NCBI GenBank assembly: GCA_028821235.1
Contig: JAPPGV010000089.1
Location: forward strand, 29,839 to 93,838
Reading direction: 5' to 3'
Source: a bacterium
GTDB lineage: Bacteria > Actinomycetota > Acidimicrobiia > Spongiisociales > Spongiisociaceae
DNA length: 64,000 nt
Positions 1 to 8,466 of the stretch are shown one piece after another. A program made the translations under genes and the position numbers. The notes beneath the pieces are model-generated. The model saw only the letters and a list, made by a program, of their open reading frames with translations, ran no database searches and was not told where the DNA came from. How positions within the stretch are numbered: position 1 is the stretch's first letter; each line of letters begins with the position of its first letter.

Positions 1-1049
1 TCCACGCCAACGTGACGGAGCGGATGGTCGAGCTGGCCGACATCATGGTCGGGTACCACACCGAGCCGCATGTCGACATGGCCTCGACGGGTGAGCGGAT
101 CGCCCGCCTGGTGGTCAAGACCGTCCGGGGCGAGGTAGTGCCGGTCATGGCCCTGGCCAAGCGACCCATGCTGGTCCCGGCGGAGGGCATGCGGACCGAC
201 ATGGGGCCCATGTCGGAGGTTCGGAGCCTGGCCGACTCCCGAACCGGGGGCCCGGTCCTGGACGTGTCGCTGTTCCCGGTCCAGCCCTGGCTCGACGTTC
301 CCGAGCTCGGTCTGGGCGTTCTGGTGGTCACCGATGGCGACCTGACGGGCGCCGGCTTGCTGGCCGAGCAACTCGCCGGCGAGGTGTGGCGCAGGCGCGA
401 CCGGATGACCACGCCCCGCCTGATGGTTCCGGAGGAGGCCTTCCGGGCGGCCCGGGAGTCGGACTGCCGGCCCTTCGTAATGGCCCATACCGCCGACTGC
501 CCGACCGCCGGCGCGCCCGGAGACGATCCCGTGATGGTCACCGAGGGGGCCCGCCACGCCCCCGATCTGGTGGTGTTCCATTCGGTTCTCGATCCTGAGG
601 TCTCCCGCCGGTGCCACAACGAGGTCGGAGGGCGGGTCCGGATTGCGGTGGGGGGCGCCTTCGAGAAATCTGTGGTCCCGGTCGAGATTGAGGGCACCGT
701 TACGGCGGCCGGCTCTGGCGCCTACCGGCTTACCGGCCGTTCCTTCACCGGCCGGGAGGTATCGATGGGGGAGTGGGCGGTGATCGTCACCGGCAACCAT
801 CACCTGCTCGTCAGCTCGGCCCCCTCGATCACCGCCGATCCCGCCACCTGGAGGCATGCCGGGCTCGAGCCTGATCGGGCGGACGTGCTGATCGTGCGGT
901 CCTGCAGCGACTACCGGGCCAACTTCCCCGGATCGGCAGCGGAGGCCGTCACCCTCGACCTTCCCGGTCCGAGCACTCCCAGGCTGGAGCACTTGGAGTT
1001 CCGGCACGCACCGAAGCCGCTGTACCCGCACGACCGGGCGGCGATGTGA
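1..1049 (+). CDS. M81 family metallopeptidase (MlrC/microcystinase C-like), 5' partial
   Basis: The reading frame is open to the left edge and enters with H-A-N-V-T-E-R-M, the metal-ligand region seen in MlrC proteins, followed by a second His in YHTEPHVDM; the N-terminal part, with the first metal ligands, lies outside the window. The stretch TADCPTAGAPGDD matches the family's conserved A-D-N-P-G-G-G-A-P-G-D motif in degenerate form, and the C-terminal domain has the expected S-x-x-x-Y-R-x-x-F end block. MlrC proteins are zinc-dependent and were named for cleaving linearised microcystin, but most relatives occur in small-molecule catabolic clusters, which fits here. The next gene starts at a GTG overlapping this stop codon, so the two are translationally coupled. 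The substrate is unknown. Confidence 0.8.
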   Translation, partial: HANVTERMVELADIMVGYHTEPHVDMASTGERIARLVVKTVRGEVVPVMALAKRPMLVPAEGMRTDMGPMSEVRSLADSRTGGPVLDVSLFPVQPWLDVPELGLGVLVVTDGDLTGAGLLAEQLAGEVWRRRDRMTTPRLMVPEEAFRAARESDCRPFVMAHTADCPTAGAPGDDPVMVTEGARHAPDLVVFHSVLDPEVSRRCHNEVGGRVRIAVGGAFEKSVVPVEIEGTVTAAGSGAYRLTGRSFTGREVSMGEWAVIVTGNHHLLVSSAPSITADPATWRHAGLEPDRADVLIVRSCSDYRANFPGSAAEAVTLDLPGPSTPRLEHLEFRHAPKPLYPHDRAAM

Positions 1050-2311
1050 CGGACTCGATGCCGGATGCCGGCGGCGCCCGGGCACGCCACGAACAGGAGG
1101 CCCTCGCCTTCCTCAGGGCCACCGCCGACGAACAACTTGCGTTCGCCCGCCGCCTCATCGCCACCCCCAGCCCCACTCCACCCGGGGACGAACGAGCGGT
1201 CGCCCGGCTGGTCGAGGAGAGGCTGGTGGAGCTCGGGGTGCCGGACATCACCGTGCTGAGCGCCGAGCCTACCCGCCCCAACCTGATGGTCCGGGTTCCC
1301 GGCCACGGACCGGGCAAGACCCTGATCCTGTCCGGCCATCTCGACACCAAGCCGCCCGGTGACCTGTCCCGCTGGCGGGTGTATCCGTACGATGCGGCTG
1401 TCTTCGGCGGTGTCCTCCACGGCCTGGGATCGGGAGACATGAAGGCTTCCATCGCCGCCATGGTCTACGCCGGGGCGGCTCTGGCCCGCGTGGGCGGCTG
1501 GGCCGGAGAGCTGCATCTGGTCCTGACCGCGGACGAGGAGGGGGGTTCGACCCTGGGTTCGAAGTGGCTGGCCGAGCAGGGTCATCTGGAGGCCGACGCC
1601 GCCATCATCGGCGAGCCGTGCGGCGTGACCGCGGAGTGGGAGAGCATCGGCATCGTCTCCCGGGGGTCCGCCCTCTTCGACATCGAGGTGGTGGGAACCC
1701 AGATGCACTCCAGCGTGTCCGATCGTTTCGACCCGGTCAACGCCACCGCGGAGATGGCCTGGCTGATCACCAAGATGCATGAGGAACTGCTCGACCACCT
1801 CACCTACCGGCCCCACCCCCTCGATGGCACGCGGCCGACCGTGAGCATCGGGGTGATGGTCGAAGGAGGGGTCTTCTACGGGGTCTACCCGGGCAACGCC
1901 CGGTTCTCGTCGGACATCCGCCTGGTGCCGGGCATGAACGAGAAGAGCATCACAGCCGACCTGGAGGACTTCCTGGATCGCGCGATGGCCGAGAATCCTC
2001 GCCTCGACGCCAAGCTGAAGATGGTGGGCGCCAGCGAGGCCACTGAGATTCCATCCGACCACCCGGCCGTGACCGCCCTCCAGCACGCCTCCCACCGCGT
2101 GCTCGGCAAGCGCGTGGAGCCGGCTGTCTTTCCGGGCGCCACCGACGCGCTCAGCTTCCAGGGCATCGCCGGCATCCCCACCGTGGCCGCCTTCGGACCC
2201 GGTCTGGTGCCACGGGCGCACGCCCCCAACGAACGCCTCGCCATGTACGGGGTCAACCAGGCCGCGCTCATCTACGCCCTCGCCGCCCTGCGCTTTCTAG
2301 CTCGTTCCTAG
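1046..2311 (+). CDS. M20 family metallopeptidase (ArgE/DapE/acetylornithine deacetylase-like)
   Basis: A dinuclear zinc amidohydrolase of about 421 aa, normal for M20. SGHLDTKP (residues 96-103) gives the first metal His and Asp, GSGDMKAS (129-136) the bridging Asp, and TADEEGG (161-167) the catalytic Glu pair; FPGATDAL near 372 is the late conserved block. The family hydrolyses N-acyl, N-succinyl or N-carbamoyl amino acids and dipeptides; the substrate cannot be read from sequence. The GTG start at 1046 overlaps the MlrC stop; ATG at 1058 is an alternative. Unlike the second M20 protein in this window (47090-48262), its active site is intact. The stop codon lies in a CTAG and leads directly into heptanucleotide repeats. 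Confidence 0.9.
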   Translation: MTDSMPDAGGARARHEQEALAFLRATADEQLAFARRLIATPSPTPPGDERAVARLVEERLVELGVPDITVLSAEPTRPNLMVRVPGHGPGKTLILSGHLDTKPPGDLSRWRVYPYDAAVFGGVLHGLGSGDMKASIAAMVYAGAALARVGGWAGELHLVLTADEEGGSTLGSKWLAEQGHLEADAAIIGEPCGVTAEWESIGIVSRGSALFDIEVVGTQMHSSVSDRFDPVNATAEMAWLITKMHEELLDHLTYRPHPLDGTRPTVSIGVMVEGGVFYGVYPGNARFSSDIRLVPGMNEKSITADLEDFLDRAMAENPRLDAKLKMVGASEATEIPSDHPAVTALQHASHRVLGKRVEPAVFPGATDALSFQGIAGIPTVAAFGPGLVPRAHAPNERLAMYGVNQAALIYALAALRFLARS

Positions 2312-2380
2312 TTGTTGGTTGCTAGTTGCTAGTCGATATTGGATTCCACTTACCACTGACCGCTGACCACCGCCCACTGA
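2309..2380. repeat. Two blocks of degenerate heptanucleotide tandem repeats
   Basis: Directly behind the M20 stop codon, 2309-2336 reads as four 7-mers (TAGTTGT, TGGTTGC, TAGTTGC, TAGTCGA). After nine bases, 2346-2380 reads as five 7-mers (CCACTTA, CCACTGA, CCGCTGA, CCACCGC, CCACTGA). The blocks are visibly richer in A/T than the surroundings and encode nothing plausible. They fill most of the 127-nt gap before the dehydrogenase gene. They resemble the short tandemly repeated heptamers known from other bacterial phyla; any function is unknown. Confidence 0.7.
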
Positions 2381-2444
2381 CGGTTTGAGCCGGACTGTCT
2401 TGCGGTGTACGGTGCGCGGGTATGGCGAGTGAGGGGTATTGGGT

Positions 2445-3521
2445 GTGTATCGGGTAGCGGTGATCCCGGCGGATGGTGTGGGTCCGGAGGTGTCGGAGGA
2501 GGCGGAGCGGTCTCTTAGGGCGGCGGCGCGGTCCCATGACTTCGGCGTGGAGACGGAGTGGTTCGACTGGGGTTGCGACCGGTATCTGGCCGACGGCAAG
2601 ATGATGCCCGACGATTACCTGGACACCTTGTCGGGGTTCGACGCCATCTTCCTGGGGTCGGTGGGCGACGTGTCCAAGGTCCCGGATCACCTGTCTCTGG
2701 AGTTGATCCTGGGGATACGGCGGGGGTTCGACCAGTACGTCAACCTGCGCCCGATCCGCCTGTACCCGGGGGTCGGCACCCCGATCCGCACCGCCACGCC
2801 CGAGACCCTGGACATGGTGGTGGTACGGGAGAACACCGAGGGCGAGTACGCCGCCCAGGGAGGGGTGTTCAAGGCCGGCACCCCGGACGCGGTGGCATTG
2901 CAGACGGCGGTCTTCACCTACAAGGGATGCGAGCGGGTCATGCGCTACTCGTTCGAGTTGGCTCGCCGGCGGGCCAAGCTGGGATCCGAGGCGCCGGTGG
3001 GACGGGTCACCAACTGCACCAAGTCCAATGCCCTCAACTACTCGATGGTGTTCTGGGACACGGTGTTCGACGAGGTGGCGGCCGGCTATCCGGACGTAGA
3101 GACGGACATGGCGCTGGTGGACGCCCTGTCGATGTGGATGGTGAAGAACCCGGAGTGGTTCGACGTGGTGGTGGCCTCCAACCTGTTCGGCGACATCATC
3201 ACCGACCTCGGGGCCATGCTCCAGGGGGGCATGGGTTTCGCGGCCGGCGGGAACATCGACCCCGAGCACAGGTTCCCGTCGATGTTCGAGCCGATCCACG
3301 GTTCGGCGCCAAAGTACACCGGTCAGCGGCGGGTGAACCCCATCGCGTCGATCGAGGCTGTTCGCATGATGCTGGACCACCTGGGCGAGCATGGCGCAGC
3401 CGATGCCGTGGGCGCCGCAGTCACAGAGGTGCTGGCGGAGGGGGAGGTAGGGACCCGGGACATGGGCGGCACCAACAGCACCGACGAAGTCGGAGCGGCC
3501 ATCGCGGAGCGAATCCGCTGA
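2445..3521 (+). CDS. Isocitrate/isopropylmalate dehydrogenase family, tartrate (D-malate) dehydrogenase-like
   Basis: An NAD-dependent beta-hydroxyacid oxidative decarboxylase. The N-terminus YRVAVIPADGVGPEV is the family nucleotide-binding start, with A in place of the usual G in GDGIGPE. RENTEGEY, the Lys of TNCTKSNALNY and the D-x-x-x-D block around LFGDIITDLGAM are present, and FEPIHGSAPKYTGQ is the adenine-binding region. The length of about 358 aa and the ENTEGEYA context resemble TtuC/DmlA more than LeuB. GTG at 2445 is preferred because GAGGGG at 2431-2436 is well spaced; TTG at 2439 is the alternative. Likely role: oxidation of tartrate, D-malate or a related hydroxy diacid. An MFS transporter follows on the same strand 45 nt later. 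Confidence 0.85.
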   Translation: MYRVAVIPADGVGPEVSEEAERSLRAAARSHDFGVETEWFDWGCDRYLADGKMMPDDYLDTLSGFDAIFLGSVGDVSKVPDHLSLELILGIRRGFDQYVNLRPIRLYPGVGTPIRTATPETLDMVVVRENTEGEYAAQGGVFKAGTPDAVALQTAVFTYKGCERVMRYSFELARRRAKLGSEAPVGRVTNCTKSNALNYSMVFWDTVFDEVAAGYPDVETDMALVDALSMWMVKNPEWFDVVVASNLFGDIITDLGAMLQGGMGFAAGGNIDPEHRFPSMFEPIHGSAPKYTGQRRVNPIASIEAVRMMLDHLGEHGAADAVGAAVTEVLAEGEVGTRDMGGTNSTDEVGAAIAERIR

Positions 3522-3566
3522 CATCCGCATCCGACCAGCGGCCCGGGCCGGCGCCCTGAAGCACGC

Positions 3567-4817
3567 ATGACGAAGTCAGCACCGCTCCGGGCTACCCGCT
3601 CCGAACTCGCCGCCGTGCGCCGCCGTCTGGCCTACGTGCTGTTCTCGGGGGCGGTCCTGGCCTGGCTGGCCTTCGTGGCCACCCTTGCCGTAGCGACCGT
3701 GGCGGCGCGTTCCCTGAGCGGGTCCACCATGATGGCGGGGCTGCCGCTGGCTGCCGGCGCCCTCGGCCAGGCGCTGGGAACCAACGTGTTGGGACGGCTG
3801 AGCACCCGTTACGGGCGCCGGTTCATCATGGTGGCAGGCCCGCCGGTCTCCGCCTGCGGCGCGGCGCTGGAGCTTATCGGCGTCACAGCCGGCTGGTACT
3901 GGGTGCTGGTCGGTGGGGCGATCCTGATGGGAGCGGGCGTGGGCGCCATCCACCTGGCCCGCTACGTTGCCGCCGAGTTGGCCGAAGATTCCGAGCGAGG
4001 CAAGGCGATGGGCCTCCTGGTGTGGTCGGCGACCATAGGGTCCGTGATCGGCGCCAGCCTGGTGGACCGGGTCGGTCGCTTGACGCAGGAGTGGTTGGGC
4101 ACGCCTTACGGTGGGGCTTTCCTGCTGGCGACCGTGGCCTTCTCCCTGTCCTGGGTGATCTTCTGGGTCGGGCTGCGCCCCGACCCTTCCAAGGTGGCGG
4201 TGACCTCCGCGGTCCGCCCCGAGCCAGGCGGAACGGTGGGCGCCTCCCTGCGCCTTCCGGCTGTCCAGCTCACCATCCTGGCCCTTCTGTCCGCGCAGGG
4301 CGCCATGGTCCTGGTAATGACTGCCACCCCCCTCCGCATAGAGGACGCCGGCTACGGCCTCGACGCGGTTGGCTTGGTGCTGTCGGTCCACGCGGTGGGG
4401 ATGTTCGCCTTCGCCCCCCTCGTGGGCAAGCTGGTCGACCGCCTGGGACGCCTCCCCATGCTGGGGATGGGCATGTGCCTGACCGTGGTCTCTCTCCTCC
4501 TGACGGGCACGGCACCTTACGACGGACTCTTCGTGCTGGCCTTGGGCTTGTTCGTGCTCGGACTGGGTTGGAACTGCTCCTTCCTCGCCAGCAGCTCCAT
4601 GCTCTTCACATCCGCCCCGCCCGGGGTCCGCCAGGTCGTAGAGGGATGGGCCGACTCGGCCGCGTGGACGATGGTCATGTTGGGAAGCGTCGCCTCGGGC
4701 GTGCTGATGGGCTCGGTCGGATACAGCTGGCTGAGCGCGACCGCGGCCCTGCCGATGCTGCTCATCCTCGCTCTCGCCCTGGCTGTACCCCGCCTCCGTG
4801 GCGCGATCAAGACCTGA
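3567..4817 (+). CDS. MFS transporter
   Basis: A 416-aa integral membrane protein with about twelve hydrophobic segments in two halves. The loop GRLSTRYGRRF after the second segment is the MFS motif A (G-x-x-x-D/R-x-x-G-R-R), and the second half repeats it as GKLVDRLGRLP. There is no signal peptide. Co-orientation with the dehydrogenase upstream suggests uptake or export of the same organic acid, which is inference. The C-terminus ends in a short basic tail just before the convergent Mrr-like gene. Confidence 0.85.
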   Translation: MTKSAPLRATRSELAAVRRRLAYVLFSGAVLAWLAFVATLAVATVAARSLSGSTMMAGLPLAAGALGQALGTNVLGRLSTRYGRRFIMVAGPPVSACGAALELIGVTAGWYWVLVGGAILMGAGVGAIHLARYVAAELAEDSERGKAMGLLVWSATIGSVIGASLVDRVGRLTQEWLGTPYGGAFLLATVAFSLSWVIFWVGLRPDPSKVAVTSAVRPEPGGTVGASLRLPAVQLTILALLSAQGAMVLVMTATPLRIEDAGYGLDAVGLVLSVHAVGMFAFAPLVGKLVDRLGRLPMLGMGMCLTVVSLLLTGTAPYDGLFVLALGLFVLGLGWNCSFLASSSMLFTSAPPGVRQVVEGWADSAAWTMVMLGSVASGVLMGSVGYSWLSATAALPMLLILALALAVPRLRGAIKT

Positions 4818-4883
4818 ATCGTTATCCCGCCGCTACGCCCGCCGAGAATCTTCCGCTCTCTGTAGGCCAGGCCGCCGACGTAT

Positions 4884-5975
4884 TCAGTCCTCTGTTTCCT
4901 CTATTCGAGTCCAGACTTGCTTGAGTGGCAGTTCTGCCTGTAGTTCCTCGTCGAACTTGTGGTAGTTGCGGAACACAGCGTCCATCAGGTCTTCGGCGCT
5001 CCATACCCGCACTCGGAAGAACTGCTCGCGCTGCTCACGTCGCGTGGTCCTGGTGACCCCTCCCCAGGCGACCAGTAGACCTTGATCGGCACCCTGGGCA
5101 CTCACCACACCTTTGAGTTCCCGGAGGACCGGCGCGCTGACCGGAGTCTCGCCGGACTTGACCTGCACGACTATGCGAGGGCTATCGAGGCCAAGCGGGC
5201 CGCGTCCGGCAAACACGTCTATGCCACCGTCAGGGCCAGGCGGCGAAGGCTCGGTGGTGAACCCTTCGGCCTCCAGGATCTTGGCCACCAACTGGCTGAG
5301 TTCATGTCCGGCGAACTTCTGCCCAATGAACTCCCGGATTCGGTCTCTGGCGAATCCTTCGAGATCCACACCTTCGGGAGAGTCAGGCGCTTCGGCTGTA
5401 ACGGGTCCGTCGCCACCGTCGGCCTCCAGATCGTCCTGCGACCGGCTCCCAGGATCTCGATCCCCGGACATCAGTTTGCGCAGCCGCCTGGCTCCGTCAT
5501 TTCGGGTTATGGCACAGAATGTGAGCAGCGAGCCAAGTGAATAAAGTAGGTCTTGTCCGACTTCGGAACGTGGCAGGTCGGTCCGCTTCCAGTCCACGGA
5601 TACCACATGGCGGTTGTACGGGTCCTCTGCGTCTCGGTACCAGTACGCCCGGGTTACCGTGCCCAGTGCGATCTGACCGGTTGTCTTGAGTGGCAACACC
5701 ACCAGATCGCCTACCCGGACCTCGGTCTTGAACCTCCAGAGCTGGTTGGTTTGTACTGAGATCGACCTCTCCTTGGCATCCGGACTCGCGTCGCGGATCA
5801 GCCTTTCCAACTCGTCTCGGCTTGCCACCAGCTTCAGGTCGGGGATAGCGCGCCAATCAAGGCCGGCAAGGCCCTTTTCGAGGTTGAAGTCTTCGTTTCC
5901 GCCGCGTCTCCCGGCCCTTATGAGCCAGGCCGTCGGCGTGTCGTCTCCGTCCGTGTCAGCCATCCGCTTGCCCAT
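4884..5975 (-). CDS. Mrr-like (type IV) restriction endonuclease with N-terminal PUA/EVE-like domain
   Basis: A 363-aa two-domain protein. Residues 15-160 form a beta-rich domain (RVGDLVVLPLKTTGQIALG, then a WKRTDLPR segment) of the PUA/EVE-like kind that precedes Mrr nuclease domains and may read modified bases. A charged linker (about 164-195) leads to the Mrr_cat fold: GPDGGIDVF carries D253 and VVQVKSG carries Q271 and K273, a PD-(D/E)xK site in its QxK variant. Mrr enzymes cut modified DNA. There is no methyltransferase next to it, as expected for type IV. Base composition looks less GC-rich than the neighbouring metabolic genes, which would fit horizontal acquisition. A start at 5963 is also possible. 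Confidence 0.85.
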   Translation of the reverse strand: MGKRMADTDGDDTPTAWLIRAGRRGGNEDFNLEKGLAGLDWRAIPDLKLVASRDELERLIRDASPDAKERSISVQTNQLWRFKTEVRVGDLVVLPLKTTGQIALGTVTRAYWYRDAEDPYNRHVVSVDWKRTDLPRSEVGQDLLYSLGSLLTFCAITRNDGARRLRKLMSGDRDPGSRSQDDLEADGGDGPVTAEAPDSPEGVDLEGFARDRIREFIGQKFAGHELSQLVAKILEAEGFTTEPSPPGPDGGIDVFAGRGPLGLDSPRIVVQVKSGETPVSAPVLRELKGVVSAQGADQGLLVAWGGVTRTTRREQREQFFRVRVWSAEDLMDAVFRNYHKFDEELQAELPLKQVWTRIEETED

Positions 5976-6082
5976 CCGTTCGCTGGTTCCGTCGGAATCG
6001 TAGCGAGACCCGGAGGCCGGCCCTCGACCGCTAGTCTGACCGGGTTGCCGCGTGTGCTTAGCGAGTCGGAGGAAACCTCAAA

Positions 6083-7003
6083 GTGATAATCGATACCCAC
6101 CTCCATCCCACCAACGTAGTCGACCAGGCGTGGCGCCATACGGGGGAGCCGTTCAACGGGGAGCGCATGCTCGAGATGATGGACGGTCCCTACTGGATCA
6201 ACGGCAAGCCTCGCCGGATCGACATGGGTTTCATCCAGCCTCCCCCGGGCAACACGGTCTGGAATGAGGGCAGCCGCGGGGGCCGGGAGGGTATCCGTGA
6301 CTACATGGCCTACATCGCGGAACTCACCCAGAAGTACCCCGACCGCTTCATCGGCAACTTCAACTACAACCCCAGATTCGGGCCCGAGAACGGCGCGGCC
6401 GAACTCGAGTTCCACGTGAAGGAATACGGCTTCAAGATGATGAAGCTGCACGCCAACATGCATGCCTACCGTCCCGACCGGGCCCTCGACTGGCTCCGCC
6501 CTCCGCTCCAGAAGTGCGACGAGCTCGGCGTGGTGGTCCTGCTCCACACCGGTGACGGTCCCTACTCCATTCCCACCCAGTTCTATCCGATCATCCGCGA
6601 GTTCCCCAACGTGAACTTCATCATCGGCCACTTCGGTGTCCAGACAGGCGGCGTGTACTGCTTCGAGGCCTTCTGGATGATCATGGACTCGCCGAACGTC
6701 TACGGCGAGTCGGGATGGCTGCTCCAATCTCGGATCGTCGAGTTCGCCAAGGAGATGCCGCGCGATCGCCTGGTGTTCGGCACGGACTCACCTCCCAACG
6801 ACCCGGGTATGTGGCTGACCCACCTAGAAGTGCTGTGCCACGAGCCTCCGCAGGGCTTGGGTATCGACGAGGACCGGCTCGAGGACTACATGGGCAACAA
6901 CATCGCCCGGCTGGTGGGAATCCAGCCCACCGCACCGCCCCAGTCTGTCGAGGCAGCCAAGGCGCAGCTGGCAGCCGGCAGCCACGGGCGTGCCATCGAC
7001 TAG
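6083..7003 (+). CDS. Amidohydrolase-2 (ACMSD-like TIM-barrel) family protein
   Basis: A 306-aa metal-dependent hydrolase/decarboxylase fold. MIIDTHLHP at the N-terminus gives the H-x-H metal motif; MMKLHANM, LLHTGDGP (third metal His), IIGHFG and FGTDSPP (catalytic/metal Asp) follow in family order. Members hydrolyse lactones or amides or decarboxylate aromatic acids such as ACMS or gamma-resorcylate. The GTG start is preceded by GGAGGAAA (6068-6075). It is the first gene of the plus-strand unit leading into the UbiD-like decarboxylase and the BMP-type importer, so its substrate probably enters through that transporter. Confidence 0.85.
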   Translation: MIIDTHLHPTNVVDQAWRHTGEPFNGERMLEMMDGPYWINGKPRRIDMGFIQPPPGNTVWNEGSRGGREGIRDYMAYIAELTQKYPDRFIGNFNYNPRFGPENGAAELEFHVKEYGFKMMKLHANMHAYRPDRALDWLRPPLQKCDELGVVVLLHTGDGPYSIPTQFYPIIREFPNVNFIIGHFGVQTGGVYCFEAFWMIMDSPNVYGESGWLLQSRIVEFAKEMPRDRLVFGTDSPPNDPGMWLTHLEVLCHEPPQGLGIDEDRLEDYMGNNIARLVGIQPTAPPQSVEAAKAQLAAGSHGRAID

Positions 7004-7043
7004 CCCGCCGGGAAGTGGTGGACAGAGATGTGAGGAGTCCTAC

Positions 7044-8429
7044 GTGACCGCCCCGGACTTCACTGCGAGCCAGGACCTCCATGACTTCGTCTCGGTGTAC
7101 GAGCGCTCGTTCCCGGAGGATGTCCTCAGTTTCACCGAGCCGGTGCCCGACTCCCAGGACGTGACCAGCGTCGTGTGGGAGCTGGCCGCAGCGGGCCACG
7201 ACCAGATGCTCCGGTTCAGGCGCATCGACGGTATCCCGTACGAGGTGGTCACCAACCTGTTCGGGTGCCGCCGCCGGATAGCTCGAATGCTGGGGGCGGA
7301 TCTGCGGAGCCTGCACGACGCCTACCAGGCCAGCGCCAAGCACCTCATGGAGCCCGTCGATGTGGGAGACGGCCCGGTGCTGGAACGCGTGACCGAGGGC
7401 GACGCCATCGACCTCCGTACCTTCCCCCTCCTCACCCACTTCGCCACCGACCGGGCGCCCTACATCACCAGCGGGATCATCGTGGCCGAGGACGCCGACG
7501 GGATCGGCAACCTCAGCTACCACCGGGCCATGGTCCACTCGCCCACCGAGTTCGCCACCAGCCTCCACTCCCGAGGGGACCTCTGGCGGATGCTGAAGGC
7601 CGCTGCCGAGCGTGGCGAATCGCTCCGGGTGGCGATGGTGCTCGGAGGGCATCCCCTGTTCATGCTGGCCGCTTCCGCCCGGGTGCCGATGACCGTGGAC
7701 GAGCGCCAGGTGGCGGGTGGTCTGTTCGGGGCGCCTCTCGAGGTGGTGCGATCACCCCGCTACGGGATCCGGGTTCCCGCCACCGCCGACTTCCTGTTCG
7801 AGGGGGTGATCGACCCGGAGGCCCGCGTCGAGGAGGGTCCGTTCGGGGAGTTCACCGGGTACTCGTCCGACCGGTCCACCAACAGCCTCTTCCGCGTGGA
7901 GGCCATGTGCTCCCGGCGCGATCCCCTTCTTCTCGACGTGGTTGGAGGCAACTCGAACGAGCACCTCAACCTGGCCCGCATCCCCAGAGAGTCCGAGATG
8001 GCGGAGAAGCTCAAGGGAAGGTTCCCGGGTGTAGCCGCTGTCCACTACCCCAACTCGGGCAGCCACTTCCACTGCTACGTGAGGCTCCGGCAGCGCCGCG
8101 TGGGCGAGGCCCGCCAGGTGATGCTCGGTCTTTTGGGCTGGGACCCTTACCTGAAGACGGTGATCGCGGTGGATGACGACATCGACGTCACCGACGACTC
8201 CGAGGTTCTATGGGCGCTGGCCACCCACTTCCAACCCGCGGGCGACCTCTTCGTGGTCGATGGCCTGCCGGGTAGCCCGCTCGATCCGTCGTCGTCCGTC
8301 GAGGGCACCACGTCGCGCCTCGCGCTGGATGCAACCCGCGGCCCTGACTTCAGCGGGGTCAGGATCGGGTTCTCCGAGGAATCGCTGGAACGAGCGGGCC
8401 GTCTCATATCCGAGCGCCTATCCTCCTAG
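7044..8429 (+). CDS. UbiD family decarboxylase (prenylated-FMN dependent)
   Basis: A 461-aa protein with the UbiD order of motifs: FRRIDGIPYEVVTNLFG, the domain with ITSGIIVAED and NLSYHRAMV, ADFLFEGVIDP, and EGPFGEFTGYSS, which carries the Glu of the E-R-E catalytic network. Family members reversibly decarboxylate aromatic or alpha,beta-unsaturated acids using prenylated FMN made by UbiX. No ubiX is in this window, so cofactor supply must come from elsewhere. GTG at 7044 was chosen because TGAGGAG at 7031-7037 is ideally spaced; the frame is open further upstream but overlaps the amidohydrolase 3' end. The gene continues into the importer operon after 37 nt. Confidence 0.85.
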   Translation: MTAPDFTASQDLHDFVSVYERSFPEDVLSFTEPVPDSQDVTSVVWELAAAGHDQMLRFRRIDGIPYEVVTNLFGCRRRIARMLGADLRSLHDAYQASAKHLMEPVDVGDGPVLERVTEGDAIDLRTFPLLTHFATDRAPYITSGIIVAEDADGIGNLSYHRAMVHSPTEFATSLHSRGDLWRMLKAAAERGESLRVAMVLGGHPLFMLAASARVPMTVDERQVAGGLFGAPLEVVRSPRYGIRVPATADFLFEGVIDPEARVEEGPFGEFTGYSSDRSTNSLFRVEAMCSRRDPLLLDVVGGNSNEHLNLARIPRESEMAEKLKGRFPGVAAVHYPNSGSHFHCYVRLRQRRVGEARQVMLGLLGWDPYLKTVIAVDDDIDVTDDSEVLWALATHFQPAGDLFVVDGLPGSPLDPSSSVEGTTSRLALDATRGPDFSGVRIGFSEESLERAGRLISERLSS

Positions 8430-8466
8430 AAGTTCTGTGCAAGCTACACAGGAGGTAGTGAACGAT

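Noticed and set aside
911..2221. Long minus-strand open frame opposite the M20 gene
   Set aside because: Its His/Gly/Arg-rich composition is the typical antisense shadow of a high-GC gene; the plus strand carries intact M20 motifs.
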